The notes below the pieces were generated by a model. It was not told where the DNA came from. It did no database searches and was given only the letters and a program-made list of their open reading frames with translations. Below, in pieces: positions 8,441 through 17,141 of a DNA stretch of 64,000 bases; position 1 is the first letter of the stretch, and every line of letters starts with the position of its first letter. Both the position numbers and the translations under genes were made by a program. Location of the stretch: positions 1-64,000 of the forward strand of contig CAMYLJ010000007.1 in NCBI GenBank assembly GCA_947259215.1, in the 5' to 3' direction. The stretch comes from an uncultured delta proteobacterium (GTDB lineage: Bacteria > Myxococcota_A > UBA9160 > JAFDET01).

Positions 8441-9706
8441 TCAGCCTCCGGGTACGCGGTCGGCGCGGCCCACGATGAGGCGCGCGCCGCGGCCGAAGGT
8501 GACGTAGGACCAGGTCCATTGCAGCATTACGAAGAGGCGGTTCTTGAAGCCGGAGAGGAAGTAGATGTGGATCACGAGCCACACCAGCCAGGCGAAGAAG
8601 CCCGCGAAACGCAGCCGGCCCACCTGCGCGATGGCGCGCCTGCGGCCGATGGTCGCCATCTGGCCCTTGTCCACGTAGCGGAAGGGCTCGCGGGGCTTTC
8701 CGCGGAGCTCGCGCTGCAGGTTCCGTGCGACGTGGCGGCCCTGCTGGATGGCCACGGGCGCCACGCCGGGGAGCGGCTCGTCGTCTTCACCCCCGACCCG
8801 CGCCTGATCGCCCATCACGAAGACCTCGGGATGCCCCTTCAGGCTGAGGTCCGTCTCGACCAGCACGCGTCCCTGGCGGTCGAGGGGCACGCCCAGCTTC
8901 TGGTTCAGTGGCGCCGGCCGAACGCCGGCTGCCCACACCACGGTGCCCGCCTGGATCCGCTCCCGGCGCAGCTCGACCCCCTCGGCGTCGATGGCCGTGA
9001 CCGGGCTCTCGGTCCAGATCTGGACGCCCAACGACTCCAGGTCGCGGGCCGCGCGCGCGGCCTGCGCTGCGTCGAAGCTCGGCAGGATGCGTGGCCCCGC
9101 CTCGATCAGGAGCACGCGGGCGCTGGTCGGGTCGATGCGGTCGAAGTCGCGCGCCAGGGTGAACCGGCTCATCTCGCCGAGCGCGCCCGCCAGCTCCACG
9201 CCGGTGGGACCGCCGCCCACCACCACGAAGGTGAGGAGACCGCGCCGGCGCTCGGGATCGGGCTCGATCTCCGCCTGCTCGTAGGCGGTGAGCACCCGCC
9301 TCCGGATCTCGGTGGCCTGCTCCAGTGACTTCAGCCCCGGCGCGAAGGGCGCCCAGTCCTCGTGGCCGAAGTAGTTGTCCTCGGCGCCGCAGGCGAGCAG
9401 CAGGTAGTCGTAGGGAAGCTCGGCGCCATCGGTCCGGATCCGGCGCCCGGCCAGGTCCACCGAGCGGACCTCCTCCTGGCGCACGCGCAGGTTGCGCCGG
9501 TCCGAGAGCAGGCTCCGGATCGGCGCGGAGATCTCGGCGGGCGACAGGCCCGCCATGGCGACCTGGTAGAGCAGCGGCTGGAAGAGGTGGTGATTGCGGC
9601 GGTCGACGACGGTGATCTCGAGCGGCTCGGCCTTGCGACCTCGCGCCAGCGCGCGGGCCGCGTTCAGGCCTGCGAAGCCTGCCCCCACGATGATGACGCG
9701 CTTCAT
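8441..9706 (-). CDS. ndh: Type II NADH dehydrogenase
   Basis: About 421 residues from ATG 9706; a GTG 24 bases upstream is possible but would add a non-conserved tail. Single-subunit, non-proton-pumping NADH:quinone oxidoreductase. The N-terminal FAD-binding motif is VGAGFAGLNAAR, the second dinucleotide motif for NADH is VVGGGPTGVELAG near residue 163, and the FAD-closing GDQA motif lies near residue 300. The C-terminal part is aromatic and hydrophobic, fitting membrane attachment. It stands alone and keeps NADH oxidation independent of proton-motive force. Confidence 0.88.
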   Translation of the reverse strand: MKRVIIVGAGFAGLNAARALARGRKAEPLEITVVDRRNHHLFQPLLYQVAMAGLSPAEISAPIRSLLSDRRNLRVRQEEVRSVDLAGRRIRTDGAELPYDYLLLACGAEDNYFGHEDWAPFAPGLKSLEQATEIRRRVLTAYEQAEIEPDPERRRGLLTFVVVGGGPTGVELAGALGEMSRFTLARDFDRIDPTSARVLLIEAGPRILPSFDAAQAARAARDLESLGVQIWTESPVTAIDAEGVELRRERIQAGTVVWAAGVRPAPLNQKLGVPLDRQGRVLVETDLSLKGHPEVFVMGDQARVGGEDDEPLPGVAPVAIQQGRHVARNLQRELRGKPREPFRYVDKGQMATIGRRRAIAQVGRLRFAGFFAWLVWLVIHIYFLSGFKNRLFVMLQWTWSYVTFGRGARLIVGRADRVPGG

Positions 9707-9766
9707 GCCCGCCAGGGTAGCCGGCCGCACGCTCGCGGGCGCTGCAGATGGCGCCCTGGCCGTGGG

Positions 9767-9939
9767 CTATCTCCTCCGACCCGAACTGCTGCCTCGGCGC
9801 CTGGCTTCCAGCTCGCACGGCGGCGGCTCCGGGATCAGGCCCGCGAACGAGGTGTACGTCTGGAAGGCGTTCTTCGCGAAGCAGTTCCCGTTCGGCGGGA
9901 GGCCCAGCAGGGTGAGGTCGGCTGTGGCAGTCGCGGCTG
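9767..9939 (-). other. Coding-like stretch without a start
   Basis: Downstream of the stop codon at 9940 one minus-strand frame continues with strong G/C third-position bias and an ordinary amino-acid mixture (for example FAKNAFQTYTSFAGLIPEP), unlike typical shadow frames here. It ends at a stop near 9767. There is no ATG, GTG or TTG start with a ribosome binding site. It could be a frameshifted C-terminus of the gene ending at 9940, or a gene relic. Confidence 0.25.
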
Positions 9940-10887
9940 CTAGCTGGGAAGGTCCGGCAGGTCCGGCGGCTGCCCGTCGCTCCGCCCGTCGCGCAGGCCG
10001 AGGGCGTAGCTTCCCTGCCAGACTTCGAGCGCGGCGTCCGCCAGCGCGGCGGCCCGGGCGCGGTCCGGCCGCGCGTCGCCGGCTCCGGACAGCCCGGTCA
10101 GCGCCGTGGCCTCGATGGCCGCCAGGAAGGCCGCCGACAGCTCGAGCAGCTCGCGATACGCCTCGGCCGGGAGTCCCTCGACCGAGAGGCCGGTGCTCCA
10201 GACCAGGCGCCCGTTTCGCACGCCGTGCTCCTGGATGGCGGCGAGCGGCGCGCACAGCTCCTGCCAGGGCTCCTCGTCGGGCGCGCCCGCGCGACGTGCC
10301 ACGGACCAGAGCCCGTCGAGGAGCGGCAGCGGGCGCGTGCGGATCTCGCACCAGAGGAGCCCGCCCGCGCGCGCGAAGTTCGGCATCGGCCGCACGCCTG
10401 CCGGCGGCTCTTCGAGGATCTGCTCCAGGTAGCCGAGGTTGTAGCCGAAGGCGCCCGCCCACTCCGAGAGGCGCGCGCGGCAGTGGGCGACCGCAGCCTC
10501 GTCGTCCTCCGCGGCGCGCAAGCCGGGCAGGGCGGCGGCCACCACCTCGTCGAAGGCGGCTTGGTCCGCCGGCACGGCGAGATCCTTGATGATTCCGTTC
10601 GGCTGGGCGCGCAGGAGCTCGGCCCGCAGCCAGCGGCCCCCGAAGTAGCCGGACAGGTGCAGGATCCACAGGGCGCCCGGCGAAGGCGGCCGGTCGTGGC
10701 CGGTGAGCAGCGCTTCGAAGAGCGCCATGGGCGCAAAGCCGAACAGGAAGCGGGTGGGGGAGGGCGCGGCCGGCTCGCTCGCGCGGTAGCGCGCGGCGAG
10801 CGCGTGCAGGAGCGCCGGGTCGGGCTCCATCGCGGCGTTGGCGAAGAACGGGTGCTCGGGCAGCGCGAGCGCCGGCGCGGTTCCCAC
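9940..10887 (-). CDS. Hypothetical protein, divergent to the Rieske gene
   Basis: About 315 residues if read from GTG 10887; an ATG at 10830 (MEPDPALL) is the other candidate. I recognise no domain. It is mostly helical, with tryptophan- and leucine-rich segments (LWILHLSGYFGGRWLRAELL, GYNLGYLEQILEEPP) and no signal peptide or membrane helix. Its promoter lies in the same 90-bp region as the Rieske gene and the first TetR-type operator, so it may belong to that regulon. A longer reading frame would run across the operator and is rejected. Confidence 0.6.
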   Translation of the reverse strand: MGTAPALALPEHPFFANAAMEPDPALLHALAARYRASEPAAPSPTRFLFGFAPMALFEALLTGHDRPPSPGALWILHLSGYFGGRWLRAELLRAQPNGIIKDLAVPADQAAFDEVVAAALPGLRAAEDDEAAVAHCRARLSEWAGAFGYNLGYLEQILEEPPAGVRPMPNFARAGGLLWCEIRTRPLPLLDGLWSVARRAGAPDEEPWQELCAPLAAIQEHGVRNGRLVWSTGLSVEGLPAEAYRELLELSAAFLAAIEATALTGLSGAGDARPDRARAAALADAALEVWQGSYALGLRDGRSDGQPPDLPDLPS

Positions 10888-10932
10888 GCGTGGACTCCTC
10901 CCCCTTGGCGTGGCCGCGGAGCATAGCCTAGC

Positions 10933-10951
10933 ATCTGACGTAGCGTCAGAT
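10933..10951. promoter_or_regulatory. TetR-type operator 1
   Basis: Palindrome ATCTGACGTAGCGTCAGAT with perfect 8-bp arms, between the divergent starts at 10887 and 10976. Two relatives lie at 13888-13908 and 16688-16706, flanking the gene for a TetR regulator (14707-15351). Confidence 0.7.
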
Positions 10952-10975
10952 TTTCGGAGGCGCGCGATCGCGGCC

Positions 10976-11920
10976 ATGCAGGAGTCCCGCTTCCCGTATC
11001 CCCCCAACCCCAACGGGTGGTTCCGGGTCGCGTACGCCGACCAGCTCGGCCCGGGCGACGTGCTGCCGCTGACGTACTTCGGCAGCGAGCTCGTGCTCTA
11101 CCGGGCCGAGGACGGCACGCCCGCGGTGCTCGACGCCTACTGTCCGCACCTGGGCGCTCACCTCGGGCACGGCGGCCGGGTGGAGGGCGACGGGCTGCGC
11201 TGTCCCTTCCACGCCTGGAAGTGGGGCGCCGACGGCGGCTGCCGGGACATCCCCTACGCCAAGAAGATTCCGCCGCGTGCCCGGATCCGCTCCTGGCCGG
11301 TACGCGAGCGCAACGGGCTCGTGCTGGTGTGGCACCACGCGGAGGGCAAGGAGCCGGAGTGGGAGATCCCGGAGCTCCCGGAGATCGGCTCCGACGAATG
11401 GATGCCGCTCGAGGTGCGTCGCTGGACCGTGAAGAGCCGCTGGCTCGACATGAACGAGAACGCGGTCGACCAGGCGCACTTCCACTTCGTGCACGGAACC
11501 CCGAGCATCCCCGAGGCCGAGGTCGAGGTGGACGGGCCCGTATTGTGCGTCCGCAACGTCCTGCGCATGAGCACGCCCCGGGGCGACATCGACGCCCGCC
11601 TCGTCACCACCGACTACGGGCCCGCCTTCCAGACGGTGCACATCGCTGGGGGCGTGGACACCCTGATGGTGAACACGTCGACGCCCATCGACGACGAGAC
11701 CACGGACGTGAGCTTCGCCTACACGGTGCGCAAGGCGGCCGACGGCTCCCACGAGCGGGTGGGCGCCGCGCGGATCCGCGACCTGGAGCACCAGTTCGAG
11801 CAGGACCGCCCCATCTGGGAGAACAAGACCTACCACGCGCGGCCCATGCTCTGCGACGGCGACGGCGACTTCGGGGCCTACCGCCGCTGGATGCGCCAGT
11901 TCTTCAGCGTGGACTACTGA
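10976..11920 (+). CDS. Rieske non-heme iron oxygenase, KshA/cholesterol-desaturase-like
   Basis: 314 residues from ATG 10976, just after the operator; a longer frame upstream would cover it. Terminal component of a Rieske oxygenase that uses O2 and electrons from a separate reductase (none encoded nearby). The Rieske cluster ligands are C56, H58, C76 and H79 (CPHLGAH and CPFHAW); the mononuclear iron site is in NAVDQAHFHFVHG (H168, H173). The N-terminal half (WFRVAYADQL, LDAYCPHLGAHLGHGG) resembles 3-ketosteroid 9-alpha-hydroxylase KshA and cholesterol desaturases, so a polycyclic or terpenoid-like substrate is likely but not proven. Followed after 2 nt by the amidohydrolase. Confidence 0.87.
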   Translation: MQESRFPYPPNPNGWFRVAYADQLGPGDVLPLTYFGSELVLYRAEDGTPAVLDAYCPHLGAHLGHGGRVEGDGLRCPFHAWKWGADGGCRDIPYAKKIPPRARIRSWPVRERNGLVLVWHHAEGKEPEWEIPELPEIGSDEWMPLEVRRWTVKSRWLDMNENAVDQAHFHFVHGTPSIPEAEVEVDGPVLCVRNVLRMSTPRGDIDARLVTTDYGPAFQTVHIAGGVDTLMVNTSTPIDDETTDVSFAYTVRKAADGSHERVGAARIRDLEHQFEQDRPIWENKTYHARPMLCDGDGDFGAYRRWMRQFFSVDY

Positions 11921-11922
11921 AC

Positions 11923-12750
11923 GTGCCGCGGGTGATCGACGCCTGGGTGAACGTCAACATGGCCGAGCTCGGCCGGCCCGACTACCTGGTCCAGGTGGCG
12001 AAGAACTACTTCAAGCAGGGCGAGGACTTCTTCCGCAACTACTCGATCGAGGAGACGCTGAAGCGGATGGACGAGGCCGGCGTCGAGCGGGCGATCCTGA
12101 CCACGGATCCCGGCCGCCCGTCGGAGCACGTGCTCGCCTTCGCCGAGGCGCATCCCGAGCGCTTCTTCCTGGGCGCGCAGCTGGACCCGCGGCGCGGGAT
12201 GAAGGCGATCCGGGCGCTGGAAGCGTTCCACCGCGAGCACCGGGTCGTGCTGGCGCGCATCACGCCCTTCTACCTGGACATCCCCCCGAACGACGCCGTG
12301 TACTACCCGGTCTACGCCAAGTGCATCGAGCTCGACCTGCCGATCACCATCAACACGGGCATTCCGGGGCCGCCGGCGCCGGGTGAGTGCCAGCACCCGA
12401 TGCACCTGGACAAGGTGTGCCTGCACTTCCCCGAGCTGAAGCTCTGCATGGCCCACGGCGCCGACCCGTGGTGGAGCGTGGCGATCCGCCTGATGCTGAA
12501 GTATCCGCGGCTCCACCTGATGACGTCGGCCTACCTGCCGAAGTACTTCCCGCCCGAGCTGCTGCAGTTCATGAACACCCGCGGTCGGGACAAGATCCTG
12601 TTCGCGTCCGACCACCCCGCGATCCCGATGAAGCGCTGCGTCGAGGAGGCTGTGCGGCTGGACCTGCGGCCGGGCGTGCTGGAGCGTTTCCTGCACGGGA
12701 ACGCGGCCCGCTTTCTCTTCGACGAGGATCCGGATCAGCCCCAGAGCTGA
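11923..12750 (+). CDS. Amidohydrolase family 2 protein
   Basis: 275 residues from GTG 11923. Metal-dependent TIM-barrel hydrolase/decarboxylase of COG2159. It starts with VIDAWVNVNM in the position where many relatives have a DxHxH metal motif, so the first metal ligands appear altered. The middle has NTGIPGPP and HGADPWW (candidate metal or substrate residues), and near the C-terminus FASDHPAIPM carries the usual barrel Asp. Families like this cleave ring or beta-keto acid intermediates. It sits 2 nt behind the Rieske gene and overlaps the convergent acyl-CoA dehydrogenase gene by 16 bp. Confidence 0.8.
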   Translation: MPRVIDAWVNVNMAELGRPDYLVQVAKNYFKQGEDFFRNYSIEETLKRMDEAGVERAILTTDPGRPSEHVLAFAEAHPERFFLGAQLDPRRGMKAIRALEAFHREHRVVLARITPFYLDIPPNDAVYYPVYAKCIELDLPITINTGIPGPPAPGECQHPMHLDKVCLHFPELKLCMAHGADPWWSVAIRLMLKYPRLHLMTSAYLPKYFPPELLQFMNTRGRDKILFASDHPAIPMKRCVEEAVRLDLRPGVLERFLHGNAARFLFDEDPDQPQS

Positions 12751-13859
12751 CGCGCGATCTCGGCCCGGTTCCAGCGGGCGTCGCCGAGATCCAGCGCGCT
12801 GGCCTTGGCGCGCTTGTAGTAGAGCTGCGGCTCCTGCTCCCAGCTGAAGCCGACGCCACCGTGGATCTGGATGCCGGCTTCGGCCACGCGTGCGTAGGCC
12901 TCGGACGCGTAGGCCTTGGCCATGCTGGCGGCGACGGCCGCGTCGGGCTCGCCGGCGTCGAGCGCCCAGGCCGCGTAGGTGCTGGCGGAGCTGGCTCCCT
13001 CGACGGCCAGGAGCTGGTCGGCGCACTTGTGCTGGATGGCCTGGAAGGCGCCGATCGGCCGGCCGAACTGCTCGCGTGCGCGCGCGAAGGCGACCGACAG
13101 CTCGAGCACGCGCCGCGCGCCACCGCTCATCTCGGCCGCGAGCGCGGCGCGCGCGCGGGCCAGCACCCGTGCCAGGACCGGCCAGCCGGAGCCCGGGGCG
13201 CCGAGCAGCGCTTCGCGGGGAAGCTCGACGCCGTCGAGCTCGAGCTCCGCGACGCGGCGCGTGAGGTCGTGCCAGGCGATGGCGCGGATGCGGACGCCGG
13301 GCCGGTCGGCCTCCACCAGGAAGAGGGACAGCGCGTCGTGCGCGCTGCGGCCGGCGACGACGAAGAGATCGGCGTGCTGCCCGTCGGGCACGAAGCGCTT
13401 GCGGCCGGAGAGCCGGAAACCCGAGCCGACCTCGCGCGCGTCGAGCGCGACCGCATCGGCGTCCCAGCGCGCCTCGTCCTCTAGGAAGGCGAGGCTCGCG
13501 CGCAGCTCTCCAGCGGCGAGGGCCGGTAGCACCCTCGCGCGCGCCGCGGCGTCCTCGGACAGCGCCACGGCGGCGCCGGCGAGAACGACGCTCGCGTAGT
13601 AGGGCGCCGGCACGAGCTGGCGCCCGAGCTCCTCCTGCACCAGGCCGAGCTCGAGGGCGCCGAGCCCGGCGCCGCCGTCCGACTCGGCGAAGGGCAGGCC
13701 GAGCCAGCCGAGCTCGGCCATCTGCTTCCAGAGCGCGGGGGGAAAGGGGCGCCCGGCCTCGAACCATTCGCGCGTGCGGGCGAGCGGGCACTCGCGCTCG
13801 ACGAACGCGCGCGCGCTCGTGCGCAGCAGCTCCTGCTCCGGGCTGAAGCGGACGTCCAT
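12735..13859 (-). CDS. Acyl-CoA dehydrogenase
   Basis: 374 residues, FAD enzyme that introduces an alpha,beta double bond into an acyl-CoA. N-terminal helices (SPEQELLRTSARAFVERE), central beta domain and C-terminal helical domain (AFARAREQFGRPIGAFQAIQHKCAD, then IHGGVGFSWE) are all present. The catalytic glutamate cannot be assigned by eye. The sequence resembles the diverse set found in steroid and terpenoid catabolism rather than the fatty-acid FadE enzymes; some of those work as heteromers, and no second copy is present here. Its promoter shares operator 2 with the SDR gene. Confidence 0.85.
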   Translation of the reverse strand: MDVRFSPEQELLRTSARAFVERECPLARTREWFEAGRPFPPALWKQMAELGWLGLPFAESDGGAGLGALELGLVQEELGRQLVPAPYYASVVLAGAAVALSEDAAARARVLPALAAGELRASLAFLEDEARWDADAVALDAREVGSGFRLSGRKRFVPDGQHADLFVVAGRSAHDALSLFLVEADRPGVRIRAIAWHDLTRRVAELELDGVELPREALLGAPGSGWPVLARVLARARAALAAEMSGGARRVLELSVAFARAREQFGRPIGAFQAIQHKCADQLLAVEGASSASTYAAWALDAGEPDAAVAASMAKAYASEAYARVAEAGIQIHGGVGFSWEQEPQLYYKRAKASALDLGDARWNRAEIARQLWG

Positions 13860-13887
13860 GTCCCGCCCCGTGCTTGTTGGCCCTGCG

Positions 13888-13908
13888 AATCTGATATAAC
13901 GTCAGATT
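13888..13908. promoter_or_regulatory. TetR-type operator 2
   Basis: Inverted repeat with arms AATCTGA (13888-13894) and TCAGATT (13902-13908) between the divergent acyl-CoA dehydrogenase and SDR genes. Aligned to operator 1, 16 of 19 positions agree, including the flanking TTTTC. Confidence 0.7.
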
Positions 13909-13939
13909 TTCCGCAAGCCCGAGCAGCGGGAGGATTCGG

Positions 13940-14689
13940 ATGCGCTTCGAGGACAAGGTGGCCGTCGTGACCGGCGGCGGCGGCGGCATCGGAGAGGCCT
14001 ACGCCAAGGCCCTCGCCAAGGAAGGTGCGGCCGTGGTGATCGCCGAGCTCAACGCCGACGGCGGCCAGCGCGTGGCGCGCGAGGTCGAGGAAGCCGGCGG
14101 GCGCAGCCTGTTCGTCCAGACGGACGTCTCTTCCGAGGAGTCCTGCCTCGCCATGGGCGAGGCGGCCATCGCCACCTTCGGCGGCGTCGACTTCCTGGTG
14201 AACAACGCGGCGATCTACGGCGGCATGGAGCTGCACAGCCTGCTCACGGTGCCGGTCGACTACTACAAGAACTTCATGGCCGTGAACATGGACGGCTGCA
14301 TCCTGGCCACCCGCGCCGTGCACGCGTCCATGGCCTCCCGCGGCGGGGGCGCCATCGTGAACCAGTCGTCGGCCGCCGCCTGGATGGGCGCGGGCTACTA
14401 CGGCATCGCGAAGCTCGCGATGCACGCCATCACCCACAGCCTGGCCCGGGAGCTCGGGCCGAAGGGGATCCGCGTGAACGCCATCGCGCCGGGTCCGACG
14501 GACACCGAGGCCACCCGCAAGATCGTGCCGGAGTTCATCCGCGACCAGATCCTGTCGTCGATGCCGATCTCGCGCATGGGCACGGTGGACGACATGGTCG
14601 GCGCGGCGCTCTTCCTGCTGTCGGACGACGCCAGCTGGATCACGGGGCAGATCCTGGCCGTCGACGGCGGCCAGATCATGCGCACCTGA
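13940..14689 (+). CDS. Short-chain dehydrogenase/reductase
   Basis: 249 residues, classical SDR. The cofactor loop TGGGGGIG is at 11-18, NNAA near 90, the catalytic serine in QSSAAAW and the YGIAK catalytic Tyr/Lys near 153-157. The N-terminal fold and the acidic residue after strand 2 (IAELN) favour NAD(H). It likely oxidises a hydroxyl group, perhaps on a hydroxyacyl-CoA or ring intermediate of the pathway encoded around it. A good ribosome binding site (GGGAGGA) precedes ATG 13940. The TetR gene follows after 17 nt. Confidence 0.87.
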   Translation: MRFEDKVAVVTGGGGGIGEAYAKALAKEGAAVVIAELNADGGQRVAREVEEAGGRSLFVQTDVSSEESCLAMGEAAIATFGGVDFLVNNAAIYGGMELHSLLTVPVDYYKNFMAVNMDGCILATRAVHASMASRGGGAIVNQSSAAAWMGAGYYGIAKLAMHAITHSLARELGPKGIRVNAIAPGPTDTEATRKIVPEFIRDQILSSMPISRMGTVDDMVGAALFLLSDDASWITGQILAVDGGQIMRT

Positions 14690-14706
14690 GCCGCGCGGAG
14701 ACGGCG

Positions 14707-15351
14707 ATGGCGGCCCGCAAGCCCCAGGACCAGACCGGACGCACCCTGGGCCCGCGCGCGCTCCAGACGCGGCAGCGCCTGCTCGAGGCCACCGAGGCGC
14801 TGCTGGATCAGCGCAGCGTGCGCGAGATCCGCGTGGTGGAGATCGCGCGCAAGGTGGGCACCTCGCCGGCCACCTTCTACCAGTACTTCCGCGACGTGGA
14901 GGAGGCGATCCTGCAGCTGGTGGAGCAGGCCGCCGAGGACCTGCCCGCCATCGTCGAGCGGATGGAGGGGCCGTGGCAGGGCGGGCGCGGGTTGGACACG
15001 GCGCGCGCCATCTCCGATGCCTTCGTGCGCCACTGGGACACCCACGGCGCGGTGTTGCGGGTGCGCAACCTGAAGGCGGAGGAGGGAGATCGCGCCTTCC
15101 GCCGGGTCCGCCAGGCCGCGCTCGCGCCCGTGGTGGAACGCCTGGCGCGCGTGGTGGAGGAGCACCAGAAGGCGGGCAAGGTCTCGCAGGAGATCTCTGC
15201 CTGGGCGGCGGGCTCCTCGATCATCGCCATGCTCGAGCGCATGTCGTCGTACCACGCCATGTTCGAGCGTGCCGGCGTGACCCGTGCGCAGCTGGTGGAG
15301 ACCTGCGCCCGCATCCTGCACCAGACGGTGACCGGTCGGCAGGTGGCCTGA
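14707..15351 (+). CDS. TetR-family regulator, likely local repressor
   Basis: 214 residues. The N-terminal helix-turn-helix spans about 22-70 (VVEIARKVGTSPATFYQYF); the rest is a helical ligand-binding domain. It is co-transcribed with the SDR gene. Three related palindromes in the promoters of the surrounding genes (10933, 13888, 16688) make it the obvious candidate binder, including its own promoter, and the ligand is probably an acyl-CoA intermediate as for KstR-type regulators. This regulon is inferred from the repeats. Confidence 0.88.
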   Translation: MAARKPQDQTGRTLGPRALQTRQRLLEATEALLDQRSVREIRVVEIARKVGTSPATFYQYFRDVEEAILQLVEQAAEDLPAIVERMEGPWQGGRGLDTARAISDAFVRHWDTHGAVLRVRNLKAEEGDRAFRRVRQAALAPVVERLARVVEEHQKAGKVSQEISAWAAGSSIIAMLERMSSYHAMFERAGVTRAQLVETCARILHQTVTGRQVA

Positions 15352-15354
15352 GGC

Positions 15355-16662
15355 TCAGCGCCCGGCGCCCTCGTCCGGCGCCAGCTCGAGCTGCTTGCGC
15401 TGGGCGTCGATTCGTTCGGCGAGCGTGTCGCGATCGCGGTCGATCTGCGCCTCCAGCTCGATGCGTAACGCCTCCCGCCGCGCTAGCGCCTCTGCGTCGA
15501 GGGCCGCCCGACGATCGACGAGGGTCGGCGGCAGCTCCGTCGGCGGCGCGTCGAGCCGGCGAATCAGGGTGACCCGGGTCCCGCCCTCCGCGCCGTCGCT
15601 GGAACGCGCGCGGATCTCGATCTCGTTGGGGCCGGGATCGAGGCCGACCAGGGCGTCCCAGCGGCCGTCGGGATGGAGCGTGCTCGCGAGAGCGTCCCGG
15701 TCCGTCGTGCCGTTGCGTACCGCGATCGACTCCACCTCGCCGAGCTGCAGGGTCGGGAGGATGTCGGGCAGGATGCTGGGGTCACTCACCGGGATGAAGC
15801 TGCCGTCCGTGCGATCGGCCATCTCGACCAGGGCCAGGGGCCCCGCCAGGGCCATCTGCCCGATGCCGTAGCTGTGGATGCGGATTCCGTAGGCTGCGGC
15901 CCGGCCGATCTGTGCCAGGACGGCTCTCACGTTCTCTTCGGGGAAGCCCGGATAGGGCAGGGTCGGGGCGCCGTCGGTCAGGAACACGATCGCCTTGCGG
16001 GTTCGCAGGTCGAAGTCGCTCTCGCTGCCGGGACCGCCGACCAGCTCCGCGACGGCGCGCTCGAGACCGGCCGCCATGTTCGTGAGACCCCAGGGTCCCC
16101 GCTGGAGGATCGAGTCCAGAGCGGTCGCCACGGCGGCCCGGTCGCGGCTCAACGGCACCACGGTCGTTGCCGGCGGGCGCTGGAGGTAGGCGCTCATGCC
16201 GTGCCGCGATGCGAGCACCGTCCCGGAGAACGTCACGACACCCACGCGCACGACCTTGGGGTCGAGGGCCGCGAGCAGGGCGCGCGCGGAGTCCACCTGC
16301 ACGGCCAGGATAGATCCCTCGCGCGCGGCCCAGCGGTCGCGTGTCCCGCGCCGGCGGAGCTTCCGGTCGGCCTCGGGCTGCGCCGGTTCCTTCGTAGAGC
16401 CCGAGACGTCGATCACGATGACCACGTCGAAGGGGGCGCTGCCGCGCACGGCCAATGCGTTTCCGGCCAGAAAGACGGGCGCGTCGCCGGCGTGGACGCT
16501 GTCGGGGGTCGGGTACTCCACCTGGACGAGCGGTGCTCCGGCCGGCAGCGGAGCGTCGCGCACGATCTCGGGCTCCGGCCACGGCCGCGGCGGTGTGGGA
16601 ACTGCGCAAGCCGCGGCCAACGCCAGGCTGGCCGCGAGCCGGGAGAGATCGCGCAGCGGCAT
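15355..16662 (-). CDS. Von Willebrand factor A-domain lipoprotein
   Basis: About 435 residues from ATG 16662. The N-terminus is a lipoprotein signal with lipobox LAAAC. A VWA domain starts near residue 75 (VVIVIDVSGST, the MIDAS DxSxS motif), with LTDGAPTLP later, followed by a beta domain and a C-terminal coiled coil rich in Arg, Glu and Leu. Such proteins bind divalent cations and mediate surface protein contacts. It converges on the TetR gene with only 3 nt between stops. It shares the promoter region holding operator 3, so it might be co-regulated, though it has no evident metabolic role. Confidence 0.75.
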   Translation of the reverse strand: MPLRDLSRLAASLALAAACAVPTPPRPWPEPEIVRDAPLPAGAPLVQVEYPTPDSVHAGDAPVFLAGNALAVRGSAPFDVVIVIDVSGSTKEPAQPEADRKLRRRGTRDRWAAREGSILAVQVDSARALLAALDPKVVRVGVVTFSGTVLASRHGMSAYLQRPPATTVVPLSRDRAAVATALDSILQRGPWGLTNMAAGLERAVAELVGGPGSESDFDLRTRKAIVFLTDGAPTLPYPGFPEENVRAVLAQIGRAAAYGIRIHSYGIGQMALAGPLALVEMADRTDGSFIPVSDPSILPDILPTLQLGEVESIAVRNGTTDRDALASTLHPDGRWDALVGLDPGPNEIEIRARSSDGAEGGTRVTLIRRLDAPPTELPPTLVDRRAALDAEALARREALRIELEAQIDRDRDTLAERIDAQRKQLELAPDEGAGR

Positions 16663-16687
16663 CGCCCGATGGTACGGGCCCAGCCGA

Positions 16688-16706
16688 ATGTGACGCACCG
16701 TCAGCT
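16688..16706. promoter_or_regulatory. TetR-type operator 3 (degenerate)
   Basis: ATGTGACGCACCGTCAGCT keeps the core TGACG-n3-CGTCA of operator 1 and 15 of its 19 bases. It lies 22 bp upstream of the DUF35 gene start and between it and the divergent lipoprotein gene. Confidence 0.55.
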
Positions 16707-16727
16707 CTCGGCTAGCCTGCGACGGCC

Positions 16728-17141
16728 ATGGCCGAGGCCCCGTTCCGCGTGCTCCCGAAGCTCACGCCCTTGAGCGAGCCCTTCTGGACCGGCGGGGAGC
16801 ACGGCGAGCTGCGCTTCCTGCGCTGCACGGCGTGCCGCAGCTGGGTGCACCCGCCACAGCCCGTCTGCCCGGGCTGTTACGAGAAGCGGCTCGAGCCCGA
16901 GGCCGTCTCGGGTCGGGCCCACGTCTACTCCTTCACGGTGAACCACCAGGCCTGGATCCCGGGCCTGGACGAGCCCTACGTGATCGCCATCGTCGCCATC
17001 GACGAGGACCCCAGCCTGCGACTGACGACCAACCTGGTCGACTGCGCACCCGACGCCGTGACGATCGGCATGCCGGTGCAGGTCGTCTTCGAGCCGCGCG
17101 ACGACGTCTGGATCCCGCTCTTCCGCCCGGCGGACGCGTGA
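16728..17141 (+). CDS. DUF35 / OB-fold zinc-ribbon protein
   Basis: 137 residues. An N-terminal helix (LSEPFWTGGEHGELRF) leads into a rubredoxin-like zinc ribbon (CTAC ... CPGC, about residues 33-50) and a C-terminal OB fold. Such proteins pair with thiolase-like subunits; in bacterial steroid degradation the DUF35 protein ChsH2 and the thiolase-like Ltp2 form a retro-aldolase that removes propionyl-CoA. The next gene overlaps by 4 nt and is thiolase-like, so the two most likely form one complex. Confidence 0.87.
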   Translation: MAEAPFRVLPKLTPLSEPFWTGGEHGELRFLRCTACRSWVHPPQPVCPGCYEKRLEPEAVSGRAHVYSFTVNHQAWIPGLDEPYVIAIVAIDEDPSLRLTTNLVDCAPDAVTIGMPVQVVFEPRDDVWIPLFRPADA

